Source: Archaeoglobaceae archaeon
GTDB taxonomy: Archaea > Halobacteriota > Archaeoglobi > Archaeoglobales > Archaeoglobaceae
DNA: 33,473 nt
Reading direction: 5' to 3'
Assembly: GCA_015523335.1 (NCBI GenBank)
Contig: WAKM01000043.1
Coordinates: 1 to 33,473 of the forward strand
Below the pieces are notes generated by a model. That model saw only the letters and a program-made list of their open reading frames with translations, was not told where the DNA came from and searched no databases. Made by a program: the position numbers and the translations under genes. Positions 8,885-18,032 of the stretch are shown here, piece after piece (position 1 is the stretch's first letter; every line of letters starts with the position of its first letter).

Positions 8885-8890
8885 TCAAAC

Positions 8891-8896
8891 TTTTAT
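8891..8896 (+). promoter_or_regulatory. TATA box of the DHH-family gene
   Basis: TTTTAT is centred about 26-28 bases before the ATG at 8921, predicting a leaderless transcript. The intervening 24 bases contain no ribosome binding site. Confidence 0.4.
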
Positions 8897-8920
8897 CCAA
8901 AGAGTTTCTACGGCTTTTTA

Positions 8921-11005
8921 ATGATATGCGACGCTTGTGGTGGCAAGGGTTACGTCGAAGTTGAAGAAACGTGCAAGGTTTGCAACGGAACGGGAAAGGC
9001 TAAGAGTTTCGATCCCAAGATCACAGCCGAACTTTCAAAGGAGCAGTTGGAACTGTTCATGAAGGGTATCTGCGGAGTTTGCAAGGGAACTGGAAAAGTC
9101 AAGCGATTGGAAGTGTGCAAGGTTTGCAACGGAACGGGAAAGGCTGGGAAGTGCAAGCTATGTGGAGCTAAGGTTATAGGCAATCACGATCTCTGTCCAA
9201 ATTGCAGAAGGAAGCCTCACGCTTACCAGCTTAGGAACAGTTGCGGTATTGAGGATTTGAGATTGAACAGGATTTACATCGGAAAGGTTTCAGCTGTAAC
9301 AGACATAGGCGTCTTCGTTCAGCTGAACAAGAGGCTTAGGGGACTCATTCATAAGAAGAACCTCGGAAATTTAAGGCTTAAGGAGGATGAAACCGTTCTC
9401 GTTAAAATCGCGAACATAAGACCTACCGGAGAGATAGATCTGGTTCCCCAGCAGATGGAGAACTACGCCGTCGTTGAGGTTTCGAAGGATGTTCCTCTCG
9501 TTAAGATATCCCAGCTCGAGCAAATGGCTGGAAAGATGGTTCAGATAAGGGGAAAGGTTACGCACATAAAAGAAACCGGTGGCCCCACGATCTTCACTAT
9601 TATCGACGAAACGGGAAGCGTTAATGCTGCTGCGTTCGAAGGTGGCGATAGAGCTTATCCGGAGATTCGCGTAGATGACATAGTTACTGTTATCGGTATA
9701 GTCAAGAAGAGGGAAACGAAGCCGTTCATAGAAGTCCTCGAAATGGAAAGACTTTTGGGAGAGGAAGCGTATGCGATTCAAAGGCTAATACAGGAGGAAT
9801 TGGAGAAGAGGAGCGAGCCGATCTTCAGGGGATTCCTGATTGAGAGCGAAGTTTTGAACGCCCTTAAGGACGTTATGATTGCAGTTGCCAAAGAGCTCAG
9901 AAAGGCTGTATTCGAGTCGAGACCGATCATAATAAGGCATCACTGGGATGCCGACGGTGTATGCGGTGGAATTGCGCTTGAAAAAGCTCTGATCGATTTG
10001 GTTGAAAAAACTCACGCAGATCCAGAAGCTAAGTATTACCTCATCAAAAGGAAGGTTTCAAGGGCGCCTTTTTACGAGCTTGAGGATGTCGTTAAGGATT
10101 TAGATGAAGCTCTTGAGGATATGGACAGACACGGCGACAAGATTCCTCTTGTGGTGCTCGTAGACAACGGATCGGGTTGCGAGGACATTCCTGCAATTAG
10201 ACAGTTCTTAGCGTTCGGAGCCGATGTTATAACGATAGATCACCACTTCCCTGATGAGGAGGTCGACAGGTATCTGCTCTACCACGTCAATCCCTACAAG
10301 GTCGGGGGAGACAGCAACTACACCTCCGGAGTTCTCTGCACAGAAATTGCGAGGATGGTAAATCCTGACGTCGGCGATCTGACTTTGCTCGCTGCGGTTT
10401 CAGTTGTCGGAGATAGAGCAGAAGGGGAAGTGGAGAAATACATCGAACTGAGCGGTGTGAGCAGAGAGGAACTATACGACATAGGACTTGCACTCGAGTA
10501 TGAGGGGTTCCATCTGAGGTATCGTCCGTCATCTTACATAATGCATGAAATACTGGGATTCGGAAGGAAGGACAGGCAGAAGAAGCTGGTCGAGATGCTT
10601 TCGGGATACGCTAAGGAAGCAATAAGGGCTCAGGTTGAAACTGCGATGCAGGGAGTTAAAATTCAGGAGCTGCCGAACGGAGTTGTATTAGCCGCTTTCG
10701 ATGTGGAGAATTATGCGAAGAAGTTCACCTTCCCACCGCCGGGTAAGCTTACCGGAGAAGTTCATGATAGGCTTAAGCAAAGGTATCCGAGAATCGTAAC
10801 GATAGGTTACGGACCGGATTTCGCAGTTATAAGGAGCGAGGGAGTCGAATTGGACATTCCAAGGTTCGTCAGAGAGTTGCAGCAGGAGGTTCCCGGGGCT
10901 GGTGTGGAAGGAGGCGGTCATTTGGTTGTCGGATCGATAAAGTTTATTCCGGCTAAGAGAAAGGAGGTTCTGGCTAAGCTTGCAAGTAAGATCGGCGCTT
11001 TATAG
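8921..11005 (+). CDS. Archaeal RecJ-like DHH phosphoesterase with DnaJ-type zinc finger, S1 and OB domains (COG1107 type)
   Basis: This large 694-residue protein has a clear domain order. Residues 1-100 carry four CxxCxGxG motifs of a DnaJ-type zinc finger (CDACGGKG, CKVCNGTG twice, CGVCKGTG), then CKLC and CPNC. An S1 RNA-binding domain (about 114-175) has GVFVQLNKRLRGLIH. An OB-fold (about 195-285) resembles the replication-protein type. The DHH core has HHWDADG (340-346) and the motif Asp440-His441-His442, and a C-terminal DHHA1 domain has GGGH. The architecture matches the archaea-specific RecJ-like group, proposed nucleases or phosphoesterases in DNA repair or RNA turnover. The true substrate is unknown. 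Confidence 0.9.
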   Translation: MICDACGGKGYVEVEETCKVCNGTGKAKSFDPKITAELSKEQLELFMKGICGVCKGTGKVKRLEVCKVCNGTGKAGKCKLCGAKVIGNHDLCPNCRRKPHAYQLRNSCGIEDLRLNRIYIGKVSAVTDIGVFVQLNKRLRGLIHKKNLGNLRLKEDETVLVKIANIRPTGEIDLVPQQMENYAVVEVSKDVPLVKISQLEQMAGKMVQIRGKVTHIKETGGPTIFTIIDETGSVNAAAFEGGDRAYPEIRVDDIVTVIGIVKKRETKPFIEVLEMERLLGEEAYAIQRLIQEELEKRSEPIFRGFLIESEVLNALKDVMIAVAKELRKAVFESRPIIIRHHWDADGVCGGIALEKALIDLVEKTHADPEAKYYLIKRKVSRAPFYELEDVVKDLDEALEDMDRHGDKIPLVVLVDNGSGCEDIPAIRQFLAFGADVITIDHHFPDEEVDRYLLYHVNPYKVGGDSNYTSGVLCTEIARMVNPDVGDLTLLAAVSVVGDRAEGEVEKYIELSGVSREELYDIGLALEYEGFHLRYRPSSYIMHEILGFGRKDRQKKLVEMLSGYAKEAIRAQVETAMQGVKIQELPNGVVLAAFDVENYAKKFTFPPPGKLTGEVHDRLKQRYPRIVTIGYGPDFAVIRSEGVELDIPRFVRELQQEVPGAGVEGGGHLVVGSIKFIPAKRKEVLAKLASKIGAL

Positions 11006-11097
11006 ATTTAAACTTACTTAAATGAATTATTTAGATAATTCCTAAAACAGAAAAAATTTATAATGGATTTGTTACCTAAAATTTGAGGCGGAGATGA

Positions 11098-11628
11098 ATG
11101 AAAAGGTTTTTGAGTCTGCTACTGCTTTCGGCAATCTTACTCGGATGCTCGCAAAGTGTTAAGCAGGAACATACACGGACACCGAATGTCACCAAACATT
11201 CAGTGACTACTTCCAAGCAGATAGTTACGCCCCCTCCGGCTGTGATGACACCGTTACCGCCTGAACACTACATCGGGGAGTTCGTCAGATATTTTAACGA
11301 GAGAAACGCAACCGGGCTGTATGAATTGTTCTCAGAAAGGGTTAGGTTGAATCATTCGATTAAAGAGTTCGAAGATGCGTTGAAATTCGCTGAAAAGAAC
11401 GACATCAAGATCGTTAATTGGAAGGTCGTCGGCAGTAGATTTTCGCCCAAAGCGGTCACAGTAAGCTTTAAGATAATCGTGAAAAACGTAACGAAGAACA
11501 AGACGATTACTTTTCCGTTTCTGTATAAGAGATGCAAGATCACCGTTGACGGTAAAACTATCAACCACACTGTAATATACTTTACTGGCTACATCGACGG
11601 ATGGATAATTAGGGATGTAATTAACTAA
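11098..11628 (+). CDS. Predicted lipoprotein of unknown function
   Basis: A 176-residue protein with a signal peptide MKRFLSLLLLSAILLGC, whose lipobox LLGC places the lipidated cysteine at residue 17. A Thr/Pro-rich linker (about 20-58) follows, typical of archaeal surface proteins that sit away from the membrane. The remainder (about 60-176) has the pattern of an NTF2/SnoaL-like small alpha-beta fold (an FVRYFNERNATGLYELFSE helix, then strands), but that is only a suggestion. Gene-specific signals are a TATA-like TTTATAA near 11058 and GAGGCGGAG before the ATG. Confidence 0.75.
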   Translation: MKRFLSLLLLSAILLGCSQSVKQEHTRTPNVTKHSVTTSKQIVTPPPAVMTPLPPEHYIGEFVRYFNERNATGLYELFSERVRLNHSIKEFEDALKFAEKNDIKIVNWKVVGSRFSPKAVTVSFKIIVKNVTKNKTITFPFLYKRCKITVDGKTINHTVIYFTGYIDGWIIRDVIN

Positions 11629-11672
11629 CATACAATCGAAACAGCTATATTTTCACGAATCAACAGCTTGGC

Positions 11673-11786
11673 ATGAACGACTTCACGGCGGTCTTTCTGG
11701 CATCGACGGCTGTAATGATTATAGTAGCCCTGCTTTTCCTGCTAACTCTGAAGAGGGTTATCGATCTCGAGAAGAAGTTATCCTAA
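11673..11786 (+). CDS. Putative 37-residue single-span membrane peptide
   Basis: An ATG at 11673 opens a 38-codon frame ending at 11784-11786. The product has a polar start (MNDFTAV), one hydrophobic stretch (about residues 6-26, rich in Ala, Val, Ile and Leu), then a charged tail (KRVIDLEKKLS). This is the shape of a small membrane protein with a cytoplasmic basic/amphipathic tail. A TATA-like GCTATATTTT (11643-11652) lies about 26 bases upstream, so the mRNA may be leaderless. The 3' end overlaps the convergent HemK-like gene by 29 bases. No family is recognised, and short frames can arise by chance. Confidence 0.5.
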   Translation: MNDFTAVFLASTAVMIIVALLFLLTLKRVIDLEKKLS

Positions 11787-12303
11787 GGGCGTAGAGTTCT
11801 TCGAAGAAAAGGCTTCGCTTGGCAACGATCTCGAAATCGAATCCCCTTTTTTTAATCTCTTCGAAGATGTGGGGGGTGTTATAAGATGAAATTATCAGTA
11901 TTATTCTCCCGTCATCCGCGAGAACATCCCCAACTTCATCCAAAAATCGAACCATAACTTCAATCCCGTGCTTACCGCCATTCAAAGCCCTCTCAAGCCA
12001 ATCTCCTATCTTCTCTTCATCGCTTAATTCCAAATAGGGAGGGTTAAAAAGGATCAACGTAAACTTCATCCTAATTCCTTTCGTAAGATCCGTCCTGATA
12101 ACGTTCAATCCTTTCCTCTTCGCCTCCCTCACTGCATAAGGTGATATGTCGGTTGTGAGCAGAAATCTACATCTATCTTTGAGTTTTTCGGCGACGTAAC
12201 CGCTACCGACGCCGACTTCCAAGACATCGTCGTCTGGCTTTATCTCTTTCAGAGCTACTTCCAGCAGAAGTTCGGAATCCTCCTGAGGGGGATAGACTTC
12301 CAT
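11758..12303 (-). CDS. HemK2/Mtq2-like N5-glutamine methyltransferase
   Basis: A class I SAM-dependent methyltransferase of 181 residues. The SAM motif is VLEVGVGSGY and the catalytic NPPY is at 87-90. It opens with YPPQEDS, typical of the archaeal/eukaryotic HemK2 group, which modifies the GGQ glutamine of release factor aRF1/eRF1. I start at the ATG at 12303, preceded by an AGGTG ribosome binding site; a GTG at 12312 directly follows the dim1/ksgA stop and is possible. The ksgA-hemK2 order is conserved in many archaea. Some relatives methylate DNA or other proteins, so substrate is inferred. Confidence 0.87.
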   Translation of the reverse strand: MEVYPPQEDSELLLEVALKEIKPDDDVLEVGVGSGYVAEKLKDRCRFLLTTDISPYAVREAKRKGLNVIRTDLTKGIRMKFTLILFNPPYLELSDEEKIGDWLERALNGGKHGIEVMVRFLDEVGDVLADDGRIILIISSYNTPHIFEEIKKRGFDFEIVAKRSLFFEELYALRITSSRDR

Positions 12304-12312
12304 GATCGGCAC

Positions 12313-13068
12313 CTACTCTAATGAATCGGCTATTTCGGCATAGATTTCAGGCGGAATTTCCTCGGGTCTTTTCCTCGTCAACTCTTCTGGAACTTCCACC
12401 TTAACGCCTTTCTCCTTGCTCCAATCCTCAACTATTTTGCCGAACATCTTCCTTCTTTGAGAGAACGCGAACCTAACCAAATCTTCGAAAGCATCCAAGT
12501 TCTTCACCACCACTTCGGGTTCGGGTATTATTCGAACTATTGCCGACTCAACCTTCGGTTTAGGCTTAAACGCCGTCGGAGGTATGATATCTAGTATCTC
12601 CGTTCTGCAGTATGCCCTTGCAACGACGCTCAGCCTTCCATACTTCTTACTTCCCGGCTTCGCTACGAGTCTTTCCGCGAACTCCTTCTGATACGTAACA
12701 ACTGCAAGTTCGAAATCGTGCTTTAGCAGTTTGAAAGTGAGCGGGGATGAGATCTGATAGGGAATGTTCGCAACGAACTTGTCGAATTTCGGAAATTCGA
12801 CCTTGAGAGCATCGCCGTGAATCAGAACGAATCTACCCGATTTAATATCGTTCTCGAATCTCCTTTGGAGATACCTAACTAACCTCTCGTCCAACTCTAT
12901 ACCGTAAACCTTCTCGACGCTCTTGAGCAGTAACTTCGTGAGCCTTCCCGTTCCGCATCCCACTTCGAGCACTACATCGTCAAAGCTGAGTTTGGCATAC
13001 CTCACTATCTTGTGCAGAAATCTTCTGCTTACGAGGATATGCTGACCCTTTGACTTCAGAAGCTTCAT
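12313..13068 (-). CDS. ksgA: Dim1/KsgA 16S rRNA (adenine-N6,N6)-dimethyltransferase
   Basis: This enzyme dimethylates the two adjacent adenines in the 3' terminal hairpin of 16S rRNA late in small-subunit assembly. The 251-residue protein has the start [16 protein letters not shown], the SAM motif EVGCGTGRL (35-43) and the catalytic NIPYQISSP at 101-109. The C-terminal domain begins with [16 protein letters not shown], another hallmark. It is followed directly by the HemK2-like gene, making a translation-related operon. The 16S gene in this window carries the usual GGAUCACCUCC end that follows the target hairpin. Confidence 0.95.
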   Translation of the reverse strand: MKLLKSKGQHILVSRRFLHKIVRYAKLSFDDVVLEVGCGTGRLTKLLLKSVEKVYGIELDERLVRYLQRRFENDIKSGRFVLIHGDALKVEFPKFDKFVANIPYQISSPLTFKLLKHDFELAVVTYQKEFAERLVAKPGSKKYGRLSVVARAYCRTEILDIIPPTAFKPKPKVESAIVRIIPEPEVVVKNLDAFEDLVRFAFSQRRKMFGKIVEDWSKEKGVKVEVPEELTRKRPEEIPPEIYAEIADSLE

Positions 13069-13115
13069 CGTTTTACGTGTATTAGCTAACTAAATATACA
13101 TTTTGCAAAGAAAAA

Positions 13116-16100
13116 TTATCCAACAACGTAAATCGCCGGCTTTCCGGGCATCGCCGATTTTCTCTTATCATCCGGAACTTTGCTGTCGTCGAGTATGATT
13201 TTAACCCCCAACTCCCTTTCCAAAAACTCCAAGTTTTCTTCAATGATCTCCCTCTCGTTAAGCTCGTCCATTACGGCGAACATCTCCCTGTCCTTAAACA
13301 CCCTCTTCAGAAATGCCGATACCTCTTTTGCCATCGCTCTGAACTTTTCGTCCTTCATTATCCTGCTCATGGCTTCCTTCATACTTCCTGTCTGAGATGC
13401 TATCTTCAACACCTCCGCCTTCCACTCCTCGGCAAACGCGATGTAAATCTCCTTAGGCTGTTCCACGAACTTCATAACCTCCTTGACGTCCTCCATGAAC
13501 CTCCTTATGTAATCTTCAACGGCTTCAGCCTTCTCATCCACCTTGGACTCGTCGAACTCCGGATACCTTTCCAAGCTTATGAATGTGTCGTGCTTGAGAT
13601 GCCAGAGTTCCTCGCATATGTGCGGTATAAATGGAGCAAGGAGCTTCAGCCAATCGTCCAAAATCACCAATAAGTTGTCTCCTCCCCTCCTCAGATACCA
13701 TCTGACATCGTTCATGACTTCGAAGAACGCCGCATTTACGGCTCTCCTCGTCTGCAACTTTTCCATTGCATCTTTCGTCTCCTTAACAGCTTTCTGGAAC
13801 CTGCTCAGTAGCCATCTGTCGAGATGGTCGAGTTCCTTCTGTTCCTTCGTGTAGTGTTCCTTAACCAAATTGTAGAACCTTCTCAGATGTCCGGCTAAAG
13901 ATTCGACGTCCTTCTTCCTCCAATCCGCGTCGCTGTCGTATTCCGCCGCATGCAGAATGTATAACCTCGTCACATCGGCTCCGTTCTCCGCTACGGCTCT
14001 CTTCATTGTTAAAAGCGGTCCTTTGCTCTTACTCATCTTCTTTCCTTCCAAGCTGACGTAACCGTTTACGGCTATTGCCCTAGGCCAGTGCTCCTTGGGA
14101 AATATTGCTATGTGGTGGAAAAGGAAGAACAGCAGATGGTTCGCAACCAAGTCCTTTCCGGAACTCCTCAGATCGACCGGATACCAGTATAGAAATTCTC
14201 TCCTAATTTTTTCAACAGTTTCGACATCCAATCCCGAGGATTGAGAAGCCTTTTCGGCATCGCCGATTCCGAGCAAAACGTAATCGAGAAGTTCGGGAGT
14301 CATATTTTCAGCCTTGAGTTTTCCTTCGTTGATGAACTTCGCGAGGATGTAGTAGGCCATGTAAATGGTCGAATCCGAAAGGCTCTCGATCAACCACTCC
14401 TTGTCCCACGGAATTCTCGTCCCCAAACCCTTTCTCCTCGCACATGCTTTATCCTTAAGCCACTCGATCTTATTTCTGAACTCCTCTTTGTAGTAATCCG
14501 GTATTATGGTCATCTCCTCGAGCCATTCCAAAACCTTTGACTTCCAATTCGGATTTGAATAGTTCAGGAACCACTGATCCCTGACGACCTTAACTACGCA
14601 CTTAGTTCCGCATCTGCATACCACAGGCTTCTCGCTGAACTCGTAGAAAATGTCTCCAACGCCTATCTCGATTAAATCCTTCTGCAGAACCTCCTTTATC
14701 TTCGAAACCTGCATCTCAGCGTATTTACCTGTTATCTCAAGCAGAACACCCTTATGGAACTCCTTCTTGTATACTATCTTCGTAGCCTTATCGAGCAGAT
14801 CCCTCTGCTCCTGAGATTCTATTCCAAGCTCCTTAGATACTTCAACGGCCGGAACTTTATATTTCTCCCCTTCTATCCTGATCAGAACTATCGGCTCGAT
14901 TTCGATCAAGCTCCTGTCGATTCCGAACTGCCTTAAAATCTCGTCGTTCTTCTTTAGGTCTTCCAATGCTACGTAGTCGTAGGGAGCGTGAGCCGGAACG
15001 CTCATAACTACTCCTGTAGCGTTATCCGTATCTACGAACTCGGCCGGCAGAATCGGAACCACGATCCTTCTCATTATGTCGAATTTTTCTCCACCTTCCG
15101 CTTTAGCTCTTCCGAAAAGATCTATCAGAATTCGAGCCAAGTTACCGTTCACGATTTCGTTAACTACAGCCTTAAGCCTCTCGTCTTCGTCCTCTATCTT
15201 GCTCAGCCTCTCATACAGCTTCTCATCGAATTCCTTGAGATCGTCCAGAATCTTATCGATGAGCATTCCAGCCAAAATCGGGTTGACCACGAGCTTACCC
15301 ACGAACTCCTTCGCATCGACTTCCCTAATTATTTCAACCTTCTTCTCCTGATACTTCAACTTCTCTGAAGCTTCCTTGCTTACGAACCAAAGCTCGCCAT
15401 CAACCTTAGCCAAAACGTATTTCGTCGGCTTAACCCAGATGTTCGTGACTCCAAAGATCGTTTCGGGTCTTAGAGTTGCGCACGGAAACACTATCTTGCC
15501 GAGTTCATCATCGAACGAGTAGAGCTTTATAACCGTAAAGTCCACGATCGTAGCCTCTTCACCCATCAGCAAATCGTGATCCTCAACGGGGTTCTCGTCG
15601 TTAGGACAATACCTCACGGGATGCGAACCCTTAACTATCAATCCCTTCTCCTTCAGCTTCCAATACTGCCACTCGATGAACCGCTGGTAAGGTTCGTCTG
15701 TTGTCGTGAATACCCTTCTCCAGTCGATCGAGTAGCCGATATCCTTAAGAGCCTTCATTGCTTCCTGTGAGAAGTATTCAACGATCTTCTCCGGAGTCGT
15801 TAGCGTCAGCAAAACATCCTCCGGAACATCGTGGAATTTCGTGTAAACTTCGATCGTTCTCTTGTCTCTCTTCGCAATTAGCTCGGCTAAACCTATGATC
15901 GGAGTTCCGGTGACGTGGAATCCCATTGGGAACAAGACGTTGAACCCGCACATCCTTTTGTATCTCGCAACGGCATCGCCTATCGTAAACGTTCTACAGT
16001 GCCCGACGTGAAGGTTACCGTTGAGGTAAGGATACGGAATCGTTATGAAGAATTTGGGTCTTTCATCTGGATCGGATTCAAATATCTTGGCTTTTCGCCA

Positions 16101-16154
16101 TTCTTCCTGCCACTTCTTCTCGATTAATCTGAGTTCTTGGACGAAATCTTGCAT
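13116..16154 (-). CDS. leuS: Leucyl-tRNA synthetase (archaeal type)
   Basis: A class I synthetase that charges tRNA-Leu with leucine in the cytoplasm. It has the HIGH-type motif HVGH (49-52), the CP1 editing domain (about 200-480) with TLRPET and NVTNIW-type motifs, the KMSKS loop at 706-710 and an anticodon-binding C-terminal region. The frame is open up to 16241, but the first 25-30 codons look non-coding. I start at ATG 16154 (MQDFVQEL), about 26 bases from a TTTTTAAA box on this strand; ATG 16166 is an alternative. The resulting 1012 residues fit archaeal LeuRS, and the N-terminus matches the family better than the longer version. Confidence 0.93.
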   Translation of the reverse strand: MQDFVQELRLIEKKWQEEWRKAKIFESDPDERPKFFITIPYPYLNGNLHVGHCRTFTIGDAVARYKRMCGFNVLFPMGFHVTGTPIIGLAELIAKRDKRTIEVYTKFHDVPEDVLLTLTTPEKIVEYFSQEAMKALKDIGYSIDWRRVFTTTDEPYQRFIEWQYWKLKEKGLIVKGSHPVRYCPNDENPVEDHDLLMGEEATIVDFTVIKLYSFDDELGKIVFPCATLRPETIFGVTNIWVKPTKYVLAKVDGELWFVSKEASEKLKYQEKKVEIIREVDAKEFVGKLVVNPILAGMLIDKILDDLKEFDEKLYERLSKIEDEDERLKAVVNEIVNGNLARILIDLFGRAKAEGGEKFDIMRRIVVPILPAEFVDTDNATGVVMSVPAHAPYDYVALEDLKKNDEILRQFGIDRSLIEIEPIVLIRIEGEKYKVPAVEVSKELGIESQEQRDLLDKATKIVYKKEFHKGVLLEITGKYAEMQVSKIKEVLQKDLIEIGVGDIFYEFSEKPVVCRCGTKCVVKVVRDQWFLNYSNPNWKSKVLEWLEEMTIIPDYYKEEFRNKIEWLKDKACARRKGLGTRIPWDKEWLIESLSDSTIYMAYYILAKFINEGKLKAENMTPELLDYVLLGIGDAEKASQSSGLDVETVEKIRREFLYWYPVDLRSSGKDLVANHLLFFLFHHIAIFPKEHWPRAIAVNGYVSLEGKKMSKSKGPLLTMKRAVAENGADVTRLYILHAAEYDSDADWRKKDVESLAGHLRRFYNLVKEHYTKEQKELDHLDRWLLSRFQKAVKETKDAMEKLQTRRAVNAAFFEVMNDVRWYLRRGGDNLLVILDDWLKLLAPFIPHICEELWHLKHDTFISLERYPEFDESKVDEKAEAVEDYIRRFMEDVKEVMKFVEQPKEIYIAFAEEWKAEVLKIASQTGSMKEAMSRIMKDEKFRAMAKEVSAFLKRVFKDREMFAVMDELNEREIIEENLEFLERELGVKIILDDSKVPDDKRKSAMPGKPAIYVVG

Positions 16155-16328
16155 AATTTTTGGCATTACGCTTAGTTTAAAAAGTTTTATCGTTAACGGC
16201 GGGGTTCCATTTTTCCCGAACCTCATTGAAAGTTCATTCAATGTTTAGTAAGTGTCGTCCAATACCCCGCCGATCGTTTCACGTTCATAAAGAAAACGTT
16301 TAGTATCGTTATCGGTTATCCGTAATAC

Positions 16329-16778
16329 ATGATCGGCAATCCTAAAATTATAGCTAAAATGCTCGTTTACGCGTATAGAGCCGAATTCGACGAGGCGGAG
16401 GTAATATTCCGTCTCCTACCTGAGATTCCAAGCGGAGAGGATTGGGAGATACTGATTACGATGTTTAAGGATAATCTAATCCATATGGACATGCTCGAAA
16501 AAGTTTTGAATGGCATGGGTTACGAAGTCCCCGAGATCAGTCCAAGGAATTTTCCGCAAGTTTCCGATAGAAATCAAGCTTTGGAGTTGATTGCAAAATT
16601 CGAGAAAGCGGCATATAATTACTATTATTACCTACTCAAAAATACGGACTTCTCGATGATAGATAACGGCGGAAACATCCAAAATACTTTAAAAAATCTT
16701 GTAGAGTGGGAAAGAAGGCACATCGAAATGATAAAGAAAACGCTCGATAACTTTAAAGTTAGGTATAAAATTCTTTAA
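16329..16778 (+). CDS. Small helical protein, possibly ferritin-like
   Basis: A 149-residue hypothetical protein. It reads as four amphipathic helices: residues about 5-26, 36-62, 80-105 and 118-143. The last has EWERRHIEMIKK, an ExxH pattern as in diiron ferritin-like and rubrerythrin-like proteins; helix 3 has a glutamate (KFEKAAYNYYYYLL) and helix 2 ends NLIHMDML with His but no matching Glu. A full set of iron ligands is therefore not certain. It stands alone between leuS and carA and overlaps the carA stop by 4 bases. No ribosome binding site is evident. Confidence 0.6.
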   Translation: MIGNPKIIAKMLVYAYRAEFDEAEVIFRLLPEIPSGEDWEILITMFKDNLIHMDMLEKVLNGMGYEVPEISPRNFPQVSDRNQALELIAKFEKAAYNYYYYLLKNTDFSMIDNGGNIQNTLKNLVEWERRHIEMIKKTLDNFKVRYKIL

Positions 16779-17857
16779 TATTCTCTCAGCATGTCAACGT
16801 ATCTGTCGAAGAAGAAGTATGTATCGTGTGGACCGGGCGATGCCTCCGGATGGTATTGGACGGTCATGAGCGGGAACTCCTTATGCCTTAAACCTTCGAC
16901 GGTGTAATCGTTCAAATTTATCTGCGTAACCTCCAAGCCCGTTCCATTCAAGCTCTTCTCATCAACCGCAAAGCTGTGGTTCTGACTCGAAATGAAAACT
17001 CTGCCTGTTTCAAAATCCTTTACCGGCTGATTTGCCCCTCTGTGACCGAATTTAAGCTTGAAAGTTTTTGCACCCAAGGCTAAAGCAGTAAGCTGATGCC
17101 CCAAGCAAATTCCGGCCATCGGAACCTTTCCAGCTAATTTCTTTATCGTTTCAATCGTAGGCTTCACCCTTGCCGGATCACCCGGCCCATTTGAGACGAA
17201 AACGCCATCCGGATCCATCTCGATAATCTTCTCAGCCGGATAGTTATACGGAACGAGCGTGACGTTGACCCTCCTCTTCAAAAGCTGTCTGACTATGCTC
17301 ATCTTAACTCCGCAGTCGATTAGAATTACCTCATACTTCCCCTTCTCAGTTTCGAACCTCTTCGGCTCCTTAACGCAAACCTTATCGACCAGATCCTTTT
17401 CGGTGATGGGAGTAATTTTCTTGGCTCTTTCGATCAGTTCTTCCCTGTCAAGATCATCACCAACGGCTAAAATTGCGTTCATGGCTCCGTATATCCTTAT
17501 CTTCTTCGTGAGCATTCTCGTGTCCACACCTTCGATACCGGGAACTCCGTATTCCTTAAGCAGTTCATCCACAGTCATTTCGCTTCTCCAGTTGCTCGGC
17601 TCTTTGCATAGCTCTCTAACAACGAATCCTTCCACCTTAACTCCATCGCTTTCAAAATCCTCCCTACAAACACCGTAATTTCCGATGAGAGGGTAAGTCA
17701 TCATGAGAATTTGCCCAGCATAGCTGGGATCTGTCAGGGCTTCGACGTAACCCGTCATCGAAGTATTGAAGACGAGCTCACCTTCAATCGTCTTTTCGGC
17801 TCCGAAAGCCGTTCCTTCAACGTATGTTCCGTCCTCAAGAATTAAAGCCGCTTTCAT
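16775..17857 (-). CDS. carA: Carbamoyl-phosphate synthase small subunit CarA
   Basis: CarA hydrolyses glutamine and feeds ammonia to CarB, making carbamoyl phosphate for arginine and pyrimidines. The 360-residue protein has an N-terminal domain with TSMTGYVEALTDPSYAGQI (32-50) and a C-terminal class I amidotransferase domain with Cys251 (GICLGHQL) and the His336/Glu338 pair (YHPEASPGPHD). carB is not downstream in this window, although it usually is near; here the next gene on this strand is leuS. The start matches other CarA proteins (MKAALILEDG). Confidence 0.96.
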   Translation of the reverse strand: MKAALILEDGTYVEGTAFGAEKTIEGELVFNTSMTGYVEALTDPSYAGQILMMTYPLIGNYGVCREDFESDGVKVEGFVVRELCKEPSNWRSEMTVDELLKEYGVPGIEGVDTRMLTKKIRIYGAMNAILAVGDDLDREELIERAKKITPITEKDLVDKVCVKEPKRFETEKGKYEVILIDCGVKMSIVRQLLKRRVNVTLVPYNYPAEKIIEMDPDGVFVSNGPGDPARVKPTIETIKKLAGKVPMAGICLGHQLTALALGAKTFKLKFGHRGANQPVKDFETGRVFISSQNHSFAVDEKSLNGTGLEVTQINLNDYTVEGLRHKEFPLMTVQYHPEASPGPHDTYFFFDRYVDMLREY

Positions 17858-17983
17858 CCCAACAAGCTTGCCATCGCAATTTTTTAGTTTTTTGCTTCAG
17901 ACTGGGAATAATATATCACACAATGCATAGTTTGGTCGCTCTTCAATCTTGATGTATTAGATAAATCAGTGAATGGAAAAAAA

Positions 17984-18026
17984 TTTATATAGATCTTAGT
18001 ATAACTAAATGGCTATTAGGAGGTGA
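17984..18026 (+). promoter_or_regulatory. TATA box, inverted repeat and ribosome binding site of the winged-helix gene
   Basis: TTTATATA (17984-17991) is followed at 17996-18008 by a perfect inverted repeat, TTAGT-ATA-ACTAA, which falls between the TATA box and the expected transcription start near 18013. A repressor bound there would block transcription, so autoregulation by the encoded regulator is likely. AGGAGGTGA (18018-18026) is a strong ribosome binding site six bases before the ATG at 18033. Confidence 0.6.
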
Positions 18027-18032
18027 CAATAT

